Assembly (NCBI GenBank): GCA_944321755.1
Contig: CALUMM010000015.1
Location: 1-53,515 of the forward strand
Direction: 5' to 3'
DNA: 53,515 nt
Source: an uncultured Alistipes sp.
GTDB lineage: Bacteria; Bacteroidota; Bacteroidia; Bacteroidales; Rikenellaceae
This document shows, piece after piece, positions 17,260 to 24,357 of the stretch. Each line of letters starts with the position of its first letter. The stretch's first letter is position 1. The position numbers and the translations under genes were made by a program. The notes under the pieces were generated by a model, which saw only the letters and a list, made by a program, of their open reading frames with translations, searched no databases and was not told the DNA's origin.

Positions 17260-17507
17260 TGGCAGCATCGGAGACAGCGGGCGCAACAGGAGGAGTGAAC
17301 AGCACGGCTCGGGGCTCAGGGCTCAGGGCTCAGGGCTCGGGGCTCAGGGCTCAGGGCTCAGGGTTCGGGGCTCGGAGCTCGGGGCTCGGGGCTCGGGGCT
17401 TGCGCCCGATACAGTCGGAACACCAGGTTGGGCCGCCTGCAGCAAATCGAGATCTTTTACGATGCCTAAACCGTCAAATGCTGCTTCCCGACAAGGCGAT
17501 AATTCCG
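17260..17507 (+). pseudogene. Broken duplicate of the 3' end of the XRE gene, with an expanded heptad array
   Basis: This stretch repeats about 17074-17245 of the preceding gene: the GCGCAACAGGAGGAGTGAAC block, the CTTGCGCCCGATAC block and the final CTTCCCGACAAGGCGATAA block all recur in order. Substitutions and frame changes prevent it from encoding the same tail. Between the first and second blocks, 17308-17400 has been expanded into about 13 copies of a 7-base unit (GGGCTCA/GGGCTCG). It accounts for most of the 353-base gap before the next gene. Confidence 0.8.
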
Positions 17508-17593
17508 GACAGGACTGCTCTTCATCCAGAATATCGCACGCTCAGAAGGTATAAAATCCGCTCTTCCCCTCCGAAAACAACCTCTCCAGCACC

Positions 17594-18175
17594 ATGAAAC
17601 CTCGAAATGACACACAATTGCAGCCTTCGGAAACTCCGGGACACGAACTCCGGAAAATTCCAAATGTCGGAGAAAGCACCAAACGGATGTTGCTCGCAAT
17701 GGGATACGACTCCATCGAATCGCTGAAAGGAAAGTCGGCCGAGGAACTTTACAGAGAGGAGTGTGCGCTGAGGAATACAGCCGTGGACCGTTGTCAACTC
17801 TATCTATACAGGGCTGTGGAATACTTCATCAACACCAAGAATCCCGATCCGGCAAAGTGCAAATGGTGGTATTGGAAAGATGAATACGTCGAGGTGGCTC
17901 CATGCGGCGCGGTCTGTGTGGAATGCGCAAGGTTTCCGAAAGAATGCAGGGGCTGCAGGACAATACGGGGCAAAGTTTTCTGGTTGGAATACTCGCAGGA
18001 GGTTTGCTGCCCGGTATATGACTGTTGCGTAAACCGAAAACGTAAAAAACACTGCGCCGGATGCGAGCAACTTCCGTGTAGCCGCTACAAGAAGGATCCG
18101 ACCATCTCCGACGAACAAAATGCCCGGAATCTCCGGAAAATGCTGGAAAGACTGGAAAAAGCAAACCGAAAATAA
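17594..18175 (+). CDS. Helix-hairpin-helix (Cdd1-like) plus DUF3795 cysteine-rich protein
   Basis: A 193-residue protein with two parts. Residues 12-90 (LRKIPNVGESTKRMLLAMGY onward) match the helix-hairpin-helix fold of the Cdd1/pathogenicity-locus family. Residues 92-165 are a DUF3795-like region with many cysteines (CGAVCVECARF, CRGC, CCPVYDCC, CAGCEQLPC), probably binding metal. The function is unknown; HhH suggests nucleic-acid contact (inference). It lies 100 bases upstream of the left prophage end. A decayed relative of its cysteine region lies beyond the right end at about 24358-24506. Confidence 0.8.
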   Translation: MKPRNDTQLQPSETPGHELRKIPNVGESTKRMLLAMGYDSIESLKGKSAEELYREECALRNTAVDRCQLYLYRAVEYFINTKNPDPAKCKWWYWKDEYVEVAPCGAVCVECARFPKECRGCRTIRGKVFWLEYSQEVCCPVYDCCVNRKRKKHCAGCEQLPCSRYKKDPTISDEQNARNLRKMLERLEKANRK

Positions 18176-18274
18176 CGGAGAAAATACATTTTACAGAACC
18201 CGAGATTCGAATCGCCCAAAGCTCATACCGGACACTCGCAGGTCGGGAATAGAGGTTTCTCATTCATTATTTAA

Positions 18275-18302
18275 ATGAAATAATATTTATATTATGTAAA
18301 AT
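18275..18302 (+). other. Left attachment site of the microvirus prophage (dif-like)
   Basis: The site reads as an 11-base left arm ATGAAATAATA, a 6-base spacer TTTATA and an 11-base right arm TTATGTAAAAT. The right arm closely resembles the XerD-binding arm of bacterial dif sites (the B. subtilis form is TTATGTAAACT). The spacer and right arm repeat at the other end of the element: TTTATATTATGT is identical, and 17 of the first 18 bases match. The assignment of the left arm is less certain. Confidence 0.7.
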
Positions 18303-18378
18303 TGTGTCCTCCGACGTTATGTCTCTGTTCTTTATCGGAACAGATTTGCAATTTTAATCTTTTCAAAATCACGCCAAT

Positions 18379-18591
18379 TTGGATTTACAAAAGTTAATTG
18401 ACTGGTTGAAAACCCAACCCGTTTGGATCCGCATTGTGTCTATTTTGATCGCATTACTTGCGATCATCATTGGCCTGTTTTCAACTTCGTGCAGTTCTGC
18501 GTTCAAACTGCATCGTAGCGGAGTTCATATTGATACTGTCCGTGTTGAGTATCAAGGACGCACTAATAACTATCAGAAGTTTGAGATATGA
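18379..18591 (+). CDS. Microvirus small membrane protein
   Basis: A 70-residue protein read from a TTG start, with one membrane helix (residues 18-37, IRIVSILIALLAIIIGLF) followed by STSCSS and a polar tail. Short proteins of this build (amphipathic N-terminus, one helix, then a cysteine-serine stretch) are common in gut microviruses, and their role is not established. It is the first gene after the left end, and its stop overlaps the next start (ATGA). No in-frame ATG is available, so the TTG start is an inference. A lysis or membrane role is possible but unproven. Confidence 0.6.
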   Translation: MDLQKLIDWLKTQPVWIRIVSILIALLAIIIGLFSTSCSSAFKLHRSGVHIDTVRVEYQGRTNNYQKFEI

Positions 18592-18731
18592 AAGATTCTT
18601 TGTTTGTCGCGATTACGGCCTATCTTGAGTCCTGTGGCGTCATTCTGAATGAATCTGACGTCGTTCGTGTTTCTATTAATGTAGAAACGAAACCTTTTAA
18701 CAGTTACCTCGTTTATGGAAAAGAAAAGTAA
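18588..18731 (+). CDS. Microvirus 47-residue protein (overlapping gene)
   Basis: A short ORF starting at ATG 18588, coupled to the previous gene by an ATGA overlap and itself overlapping the next gene by 17 bases. The product (MKDSLFVAITAYLESC and onward) has no recognised domain and no membrane helix. The evidence is the tight overlapping arrangement, T-ending codon use like the other phage genes, and correct termination. It may be a minor accessory protein. Confidence 0.5.
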   Translation: MKDSLFVAITAYLESCGVILNESDVVRVSINVETKPFNSYLVYGKEK

Positions 18732-19014
18732 AAACATTGTCATGGAACACGATCCCGGACAGCCTGCACCTTTCGTGTTTCCCTATTCCAAGTCGGAATA
18801 TCCCTACGTCCTCGTTCTCGGACTCTCCCGCCCTCTCACAGCTGGCAACATTGGCCTCCTCTTTGAGGCTTTCCCGAAGGCACTCATCACGCCCCAGGGT
18901 ACGGTCGTTGTACCTCGATCTCGCAAGGATCTCACAGGTCCTTTGATGAAGTCCCTCGAACAGGTCGAGGCTTTAGCCCTTCTCGGTTTCACCATTCAGG
19001 CTAATCCGTACTAA
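18715..19014 (+). CDS. Microvirus 99-residue protein of unknown function
   Basis: It starts at ATG 18715 inside the preceding ORF and ends at a TAATG overlap with the VP2 gene. The product is 99 residues, with a lysine-rich start, a hydrophobic segment around YPYVLVLGLSRPL and a valine/proline-rich middle. There is no clear membrane helix. I recognise no family. The position immediately before VP2 and the translational coupling indicate a real phage gene. Confidence 0.65.
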   Translation: MEKKSKNIVMEHDPGQPAPFVFPYSKSEYPYVLVLGLSRPLTAGNIGLLFEAFPKALITPQGTVVVPRSRKDLTGPLMKSLEQVEALALLGFTIQANPY

Positions 19015-19970
19015 TGGCCGATCCATTGTCTGCTGGTGCTCTTATTGGTATTGGTTCTGCAATTTCTGGAGTAAATACGGCTGGTTCCTTGCTTGGTCAA
19101 GGTCTTTCGTATAAGAAACAGAAACAGCTGGCTAAATACCAGTATGATCTCAATATGCAGGCCTGGCGTGAGCAGACCGCCTATAATAGTCCTGCAGCCC
19201 AGATGCAACGTCTTGTTGATGCTGGCCTCAATCCTAACCTTGTCTACGGTAACGGTAACGTAGCGAATGCCGCCGATGCTCCTCCTCAATATGAGGCTCC
19301 TCGTGTTAATTTCGATACGAATCCCAATTTGGGTCAAGGTATCGCCTCTGCTATGAATCTCCAGATGACCCAGGCACAGGTTCGTGGAATTGACGCTGAT
19401 ATTGCCAACAAACGTCAGCAGATGCTTGAGAGTGCGGCCCGCACTGCAGGTCAGGCAATCAAGAATGCACAATCGCAGTTTGATTTGGACCTCGCCAAGG
19501 ATCTTCGTGAGAATACCCTTGAGGCATCCAAGTTGAATCTTGAGTCTATTCGTGCAGGTATTGATCGTCAGAGATCTGATATCGCTTTGAACGATGTTCG
19601 TTCTGGCTACTTCCGTTCTCAGCAGAAACTGGCTGATGAGCAGGCAGCGCGTCTCAAAACTCTTACTCCTGCCGAGTATGAAAGTATTCGTGTTCGTACA
19701 GGTCTGACCCGTACCCAGATTCAGGATCTTCGGATTGGTTGGTCTAAAATTTCTCAGGATCTTAAAGAGGGTCGTTCTCGGATGGCTCTTCAGCGTGCTG
19801 AGTATTTTGTCAAGCGATTCCAGATTGATCAGTGGGAACGTGGTCGCAATCCGAATATTACCAATCCTCTTGGTATGACCTTGGATTATATCAACAATCT
19901 GTCTCAATCTACTTGGCCGGATCCTTATGGATATGGTGTCGAGTATGGTGATTTCGTAAATGGTAAATAA
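19014..19970 (+). CDS. DNA pilot protein VP2 (minor capsid protein)
   Basis: A 318-residue homologue of microvirus VP2/protein H, which guides the ssDNA genome into the cell. The N-terminus is a glycine/alanine-rich hydrophobic stretch (AGALIGIGSAISGVNTAG). The family hallmark YNSPAAQMQRLVDAGLNPN follows at residues 57-75. The central part (about 110-240) is long helical, coiled-coil-like sequence with repeated Q, A and R, as expected for a tube-forming pilot protein. It starts by TAATG coupling with the preceding gene and is followed 2 bases later by the small basic protein. Confidence 0.92.
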   Translation: MADPLSAGALIGIGSAISGVNTAGSLLGQGLSYKKQKQLAKYQYDLNMQAWREQTAYNSPAAQMQRLVDAGLNPNLVYGNGNVANAADAPPQYEAPRVNFDTNPNLGQGIASAMNLQMTQAQVRGIDADIANKRQQMLESAARTAGQAIKNAQSQFDLDLAKDLRENTLEASKLNLESIRAGIDRQRSDIALNDVRSGYFRSQQKLADEQAARLKTLTPAEYESIRVRTGLTRTQIQDLRIGWSKISQDLKEGRSRMALQRAEYFVKRFQIDQWERGRNPNITNPLGMTLDYINNLSQSTWPDPYGYGVEYGDFVNGK

Positions 19971-19972
19971 TT

Positions 19973-20050
19973 ATGTCACGACGCAAGCGTCGCCGCTCTC
20001 ATAAGTTGAGTGGCTTTCGGATTTCTCGTGGAGGCATCAGGCAGACCTGA
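19973..20050 (+). CDS. Small basic DNA-packaging protein (J/VP8-like), 25 residues
   Basis: A tiny ORF whose product begins MSRRKRRRSHKL and ends RGGIRQT. About a third of the residues are arginine or lysine, and the closing RGG segment resembles the VP8 proteins of gokushoviruses and the J protein of phiX174, which coat the packaged ssDNA. It lies between VP2 and the replication gene and is coupled to the latter by a TGATG overlap. The extreme length means that identification rests on composition, the RGG end and position. Confidence 0.75.
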   Translation: MSRRKRRRSHKLSGFRISRGGIRQT

Positions 20051-20916
20051 TGTCTTGCACGGACCCAGTTCTTGTGAAGTCGAAGCCTACTCCGGATCAC
20101 CCTCATGGTGAAATGGTCCGTGTTCCGTGCGGACGCTGTCCGGAATGCCTCAATGCGAAACGTACCGCATGGGCTTATCGGATCCAGAAGGAGATGCTCT
20201 CCCATCAGGCTCCGACGTTCTTCTTCACGATCACGTATGATGATGACCATATTCCTCTGAAAAACGGAATTCCCACGGTTTCGAAGCCTTCTGTTCAGAA
20301 GTTTCTGAAACGTCTCCGTAAATCGTTGTGGACGGACTTCCAGGTACGTCTGCGCTACTTCATTGCTGCGGAGTATGGTCCTACGACTGATCGCCCCCAC
20401 TATCATGGTTTTCTGTTTGGTCTCAACCTTGAGCAGGAGGTTGTGGATCGCTATGTTCGTGATGCCTGGCCTCTTTCTTCAGTGATAGATGTCCAGTATT
20501 GCGACTTGCAGACCTCGGTCTATGCTGTCAAGGATCTGATCGCGGTCTCTGATTATCCGGATGGTGCTGACCCTACTTTCTACTTACGTTCTACCCGCCC
20601 AGGATTGGGAGCTCTGTGGACTCCGCCGGCTCGCACGTTGGATAAGTATGACCCGCGTCGCCTCACGGAGCGCCAGCCGGGCGGTGCAAACGTATTGATA
20701 CCTCGATATCTTATCGAACGATGGTATTCGGCCTATGATTTGAAGCAGATCCGAGCGAGGGCTCGTCAGGATCGTGGTGATGAGCCCGATCTCTATGAAC
20801 GTTCCCTGCAGTATCAGATCGTCGAGGAGGCGCATGATGCCGCCGCCTTTGTTCGGATGCGTGACCGGATTCTCCGTCGTTTCAAGGATAAGCGTTCTCA
20901 ATCTTCCAAACTTTAA
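20050..20916 (+). CDS. Replication initiation protein VP4 (HUH endonuclease)
   Basis: A 288-residue rolling-circle initiator that nicks the phage origin and ligates the unit genome. The HUH metal motif is HYH at residues 117-119 (RPHYHGFLFG), and a candidate catalytic tyrosine is Tyr158 in SVYAVKDL. An N-terminal cysteine cluster CGRCPEC (27-33) is typical of gut microvirus VP4. The canonical YxxKY helix is reduced to YAVKD, leaving one obvious tyrosine, so single-tyrosine chemistry is likely. The start at 20050 is fixed by the TGATG overlap with the basic protein gene. Confidence 0.9.
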   Translation: MSCTDPVLVKSKPTPDHPHGEMVRVPCGRCPECLNAKRTAWAYRIQKEMLSHQAPTFFFTITYDDDHIPLKNGIPTVSKPSVQKFLKRLRKSLWTDFQVRLRYFIAAEYGPTTDRPHYHGFLFGLNLEQEVVDRYVRDAWPLSSVIDVQYCDLQTSVYAVKDLIAVSDYPDGADPTFYLRSTRPGLGALWTPPARTLDKYDPRRLTERQPGGANVLIPRYLIERWYSAYDLKQIRARARQDRGDEPDLYERSLQYQIVEEAHDAAAFVRMRDRILRRFKDKRSQSSKL

Positions 20917-20917
20917 T

Positions 20918-22597
20918 ATGGCAAAAAAGCGTCGTCGTTCCCGGAGTTATGGGAACATTTTCAATTCGGTGCAGATCCCAGGGATCCCTCGGAATACCTT
21001 CGACCTTTCGCACTATAACAAACTGACCTTTAATATGGGTCAGATCATCCCCATCTGGTGGGATGAAACGATGCCTGGTGATCGGATTTCGGTCAACATT
21101 GAGCAATTGATCCGCTTCATGCCGATGACCTTCCCGGTTATGGATAACTTCTCTATCACGATGCGTGCTTTCGCTGTTCCGATGCGTCTTCTCGTCCCTC
21201 AGGAGGACTATGAGGAGTTTATCACCGGAGGTGAAGACGGCAAGGCCGTTGGTAAATGGCCTATGTCGTCAATGAGTACCATTGCTAGTTACTGTGTTGA
21301 TCCTGTTTCCGGTTATGAGTCTAAACCTTTGGTTAATACTTTGCCGGATTATTTAGGATTTCCTACGGCTATCAATGGTAGTCCTATTATGTCGGATGAG
21401 TATCCTTCCGTTCCTGTGTCTGTTCTTCCTTTTCGTGCTTACCAGTTCATTTATAATGAATGGTTCCGCGACGAGAAACTTCAGGATGAAATCGAGTGGG
21501 TTCGTGGTGCTGATTCTCCTGCTTTTGAGGAGTTGGGTGTTATAACACAACTTCGCCGCATCGGTTGGCGTAAAGACTACTTCACGTCGGCCTTTACCGA
21601 GCCCCAGCTGGGTGAAGATGTCTTCCTGCCGATGGGTGGTATGCTTCCCGTTCAACTTGGTAATCCTTCTCAGTCTTGGGATGTTGTCAATCCTGCAAAT
21701 GGATCTGTGATTGGACCTCTTCAGGCTGCTGCAGATGATCCTCGTGGTACTTACACTATGAAGTCCGCCGGATCTTCTGGTCCCGCCGGTACCTCGTCCG
21801 TTTCGCTTAATCCGAATGGATCTCTCCAGGTGGATCTCCAGGATATGGTTGCGCCCTCGATTAATGAAATGCGCCTGGCGTTCGCTGTTCAGCGTTGGAA
21901 GGAACTTAATGCCCGTGCAGGTGTTCGTCTTCCGGAGTGGCTTCTCGCCCACTATCATGTGAAGTCTTCGGATGCCCGGCTCCAGCGTCCCGAGTACCTC
22001 GGTGGTCTTCGTGCCCGGATCTCTGTTGGTGAAGTGCTCCAGACTTCTGCCGATACGGAATCGAGTGCCCTGGGCGATATGGCTGGTCATGCGATGTCTC
22101 TTTCCCAGGGACGGATCTTCAATCGGTATATCGAGGAGCAGTCCATCGTTATGATCGTTGCCTACGTCATGCCTACCCAGCCGACTTACATGAACGGCAT
22201 GAAACGGTTCTGGTTTAAGGATGATAAGTTTGATTTCGCTGATCCTATCTTTGGTAACCTCGGTGAGCAAGAGGTCTGGAATGGCGAGCTCTTCGTTGGT
22301 CCTGGCATGACTTCCGAGCAGGTCAAGGGTCGTTTCGGTTTCCAGTCTCGCTATGCTGAGTATAAGTTCGCGCCGTCTGAGGTTCATGGTGAAATGCGGA
22401 CTTCGATGATGGCCTGGCATATGGCCCGGTCTTTCGATACCCTTCCTGAACTCACTGGCACTTTCATTGAGGCTGATCCTACTGACCGGATCTTTAACGT
22501 TACGTCCAAGGATTTCGCGAAGATCGTTGGTAACTTCTTCTTCGATATCCGGAAAACTTCGTCTCTCCCCTATTACGGTACACCTTCTATCGTATAA
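20918..22597 (+). CDS. Major capsid protein VP1
   Basis: A 559-residue microvirus capsid protein (protein F family, jelly-roll fold). It opens with a basic MAKKRRRSRSYG segment and the family-typical FDLSHYNKLTFNMGQIIPIWWDETMPGD region, here cited for its SHYNKLTFNMGQ core. It also has conserved downstream segments FNRYIEEQSIVMIVAYVMP and PEYLGG. The ATG at 20918 gives the expected start right after the VP4 stop; a longer frame overlapping VP4 is a shadow. The variable stretch near residues 260-310 (glycine, serine and proline rich) may be a surface loop. It ends 36 bases before the next gene. Confidence 0.95.
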   Translation: MAKKRRRSRSYGNIFNSVQIPGIPRNTFDLSHYNKLTFNMGQIIPIWWDETMPGDRISVNIEQLIRFMPMTFPVMDNFSITMRAFAVPMRLLVPQEDYEEFITGGEDGKAVGKWPMSSMSTIASYCVDPVSGYESKPLVNTLPDYLGFPTAINGSPIMSDEYPSVPVSVLPFRAYQFIYNEWFRDEKLQDEIEWVRGADSPAFEELGVITQLRRIGWRKDYFTSAFTEPQLGEDVFLPMGGMLPVQLGNPSQSWDVVNPANGSVIGPLQAAADDPRGTYTMKSAGSSGPAGTSSVSLNPNGSLQVDLQDMVAPSINEMRLAFAVQRWKELNARAGVRLPEWLLAHYHVKSSDARLQRPEYLGGLRARISVGEVLQTSADTESSALGDMAGHAMSLSQGRIFNRYIEEQSIVMIVAYVMPTQPTYMNGMKRFWFKDDKFDFADPIFGNLGEQEVWNGELFVGPGMTSEQVKGRFGFQSRYAEYKFAPSEVHGEMRTSMMAWHMARSFDTLPELTGTFIEADPTDRIFNVTSKDFAKIVGNFFFDIRKTSSLPYYGTPSIV

Positions 22598-22633
22598 TGA
22601 GACAATTTTTGCATTCTGTTTCATTTTTTTATT

Positions 22634-23044
22634 ATGGCACGCAACATTTATGGCATTCCGCCCAAACCTGAACGTCCTACTGGCCACGCAGATCTCGATC
22701 TGACTTCCCGTGTTGGCCTTCGGGATATCCTGTTCAACTATACTGGTCGTATGGATATGAGCCTTTACAGGCGTATCGGTACTCCTATGGCCAGATCTCG
22801 TGAAACTGTCGACGGAGTCCTGGCTGATGTCTTGGATCCCGAATTCTCTCCCGCTGTTCAGGAGTTCTCGCGTGGACCTGAAACTCGTATGGATGACGCG
22901 GACTATATGAGATCTATCAATCCGAAGAGGAATGAAGACAACAACGATGGTGAACCCCAAGACGGGGGAGATCCAGCTGGTGACGGAGCAGACCCTGTTC
23001 CCCCTGCCTCTTCCGGATCCGATCCTGCAGGAGATCAAGAATGA
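22634..23044 (+). CDS. VP3-position protein, possible internal scaffolding protein
   Basis: A 136-residue protein encoded directly after VP1. The first 60 residues contain conserved-looking polar sequence (MARNIYGIPPKPERP; LDLTSRVGLRDILFNY). The last 40 residues are acidic and rich in D, G and P, which suggests disorder. Scaffolding protein VP3 of related microviruses is similarly small and polar, and sits next to VP1 or VP2 on the circular map. The assignment rests on position and composition only. A terminator follows 75 bases after its stop. Confidence 0.6.
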   Translation: MARNIYGIPPKPERPTGHADLDLTSRVGLRDILFNYTGRMDMSLYRRIGTPMARSRETVDGVLADVLDPEFSPAVQEFSRGPETRMDDADYMRSINPKRNEDNNDGEPQDGGDPAGDGADPVPPASSGSDPAGDQE

Positions 23045-23118
23045 GCGCTTAGAGCGCAGAAAAGAATGGTGTCGAACCCACCTACCACCCAAGCGGTAAA
23101 ATGCCGCAGAATCGAAGA

Positions 23119-23145
23119 AAAGGGCCCAAATTGAGCCCTTTTTTT
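23119..23145 (+). terminator. Terminator of the phage operon
   Basis: AAAGGGC (23119-23125) pairs with GCCCTTT (23135-23141), followed by further T. It closes the co-directional gene run that starts at the left end of the element. Confidence 0.8.
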
Positions 23146-23593
23146 GTGTCAAAGGACCAGCGCAGCTGGTAAATACCCTCGAAATTTTCCGTCACCGGGA
23201 TACTTGCCTGCTACACCAGTTTTACACTGTCTGCATATTGACTACTGATTTGCACTCCTGGAAAATTTCAGTTCTCGCCGCAAAAGTACCGCTTTTTGCG
23301 AGCGCAAACTCTGGTGTCATCACTTTCGTGCGCGTGCGTATGCGCGTGGAATGTATCCGCGCGGGCGTGTGTGCGTCCATACTTGATTAAGCACACACGC
23401 CCTGACACGGCCGCAGGCCGTTATACAAAACATGCGTAGCATACCATCGAAAGGTAAAGGGGGTCCGGGGGACTCAGGAAAACGCTGTCCCCGAGCAGGT
23501 CTGTCGCGACGCGCGCGCGCCTCGCGTGTGCGACGCGGTAATGTCTGCGGAGGACCGGGTTGTCCTCTCCCCCGGTTGAACCTATCACTTTTT
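23146..23593 (+). other. Phage non-coding region with an 11-bp stem-loop (candidate replication origin)
   Basis: There is no ORF of phage character here. The region is rich in alternating CG/TG sequence (such as GTGCGCGTGCGTATGCGCGTG from about 23329). It contains a perfect inverted repeat, GGCGTGTGTGC (23364-23374) and GCACACACGCC (23391-23401), with a 16-base loop. Microviruses place the VP4 nick site and packaging signals in such inter-operon regions. The exact nick sequence cannot be identified by eye. Confidence 0.55.
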
Positions 23594-23625
23594 TTTGGAA
23601 AATTGGTAGCGAAGTATTATATTTG
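23594..23625 (+). promoter_or_regulatory. Strong Bacteroidota-type promoter at the right end of the prophage
   Basis: The -33 element TTTG (23594-23597), a 20-base spacer and the -7 element TATATTTG (23618-23625) are an excellent match to the Bacteroidota promoter. It points rightward, towards attR. In the circular phage it would read through the attachment site into the first genes of the operon. Confidence 0.8.
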
Positions 23626-23630
23626 CGTCG

Positions 23631-23771
23631 ATGAATGATTTCATTTCCATACTAATATGGCTTCTTATTCTCGCCTTGCCATTGTATTTGCTTTGGCCAA
23701 GGCGTGAGGATTCTCCGTTGGTTCGTTTGCTTAAGTTCCTTGGAATCTGGTATCTTTTTTTCAAGGATTAA
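23631..23771 (+). CDS. Possible 46-residue phage membrane protein
   Basis: An ORF starting at ATG 23631 whose product opens with one hydrophobic helix (ISILIWLLILALPLYLLW), then a charged loop RREDS and a second hydrophobic stretch near the end. Its ATG lies only five bases after the -7 element, so the transcript would be nearly leaderless, and translation is uncertain. Codon use is phage-like. It might be a membrane or lysis-related peptide, or simply the leader of the phage transcript. Confidence 0.45.
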   Translation: MNDFISILIWLLILALPLYLLWPRREDSPLVRLLKFLGIWYLFFKD

Positions 23772-23842
23772 CATCTGTAACGTTCTTTGACATCTTTCAC
23801 CTCCACCCTCTTGCGAGGGTTAGTCCTCTGGTCAAAATCGGT

Positions 23843-23870
23843 GGCCTCAATACTTTATATTATGTTAAAT
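23843..23870 (+). other. Right attachment site of the microvirus prophage (dif-like)
   Basis: The site reads as a left arm GGCCTCAATAC, the spacer TTTATA and the right arm TTATGTTAAAT. The right arm is identical to the XerD-binding arm of E. coli dif. The spacer is identical to that at the left end, and the right arm differs from it by one base. Excision by exchange in the shared part would restore one dif-like site in the chromosome and one in the phage. Confidence 0.75.
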
Positions 23871-23880
23871 TATAGACAGG

Positions 23881-24357
23881 TGGAGGTGCGAGAATTAGAT
23901 ACCTCTTTAAAATGAAAAATACAGCTTTATAAATATTTACCTCAATTATTCTCAGGTCTAAAAGAACTGACAAAAAGCCCCATCAATTCAATAAAATGCT
24001 GTGACTGCTGGCGATTCAGGACAAGGGCTGCGCTAAAACGCCCCAAATGGTATGCAAAAATCCCGGTAAATGCAAGGATCACAGCGCAATTCGACATGAA
24101 ATCCGCCGTGCTAAGAACACGCCGGATTCACCCCGCCGGAGAAACCTCAAAGATCCCCGAAACGACTCCATACAGCATACAGCGTAACCGATCTGAAGCG
24201 CGAAGATCCACGGAGAAATCCAGGACCGCTGCGTAATTCGTCGCGAAGTCCGTGAGAAAAATTCCTCAGAATCAATCCCAGGGGCGAAAAAACGAAAAGC
24301 CACCACGTGGCTCCCGTCGGCATGATCAATGTCAAAAAAGCAAAAAGACCTCAAGTG
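23881..24357. other. Gene-free stretch right of the prophage
   Basis: I see no convincing gene. The short open frames on both strands are mixed in composition and have no recognisable domain. A cysteine-containing stretch around 23995-24090 may be a further decayed relative of the DUF3795 region, but the match is too weak to call. No tRNA is present at this boundary. Confidence 0.5.

Larger units (their letters stand above)
18275..23870 (+). mobile_element. Integrated Microviridae prophage, about 5.57 kb
   Basis: The element runs between two dif-like repeats 5568 bp apart, which is the expected size of a microvirus genome. In order it encodes three small proteins, pilot protein VP2, a 25-residue basic packaging protein, the replication initiator VP4, the major capsid protein VP1 and a VP3-position protein. 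A terminator, a non-coding region with a strong hairpin, an outward promoter and a 46-residue membrane ORF follow. Codon use is T-ending, unlike the C-ending host genes. There is no integrase, consistent with use of host XerC/XerD as described for Bacteroidetes microvirus proviruses. All essential capsid and replication genes look intact. Confidence 0.92.

Noticed and set aside
18176-18378. tRNA gene as phage attachment site
   Set aside because: No cloverleaf or TTCGANNC-type arm fits; the repeats match dif instead.
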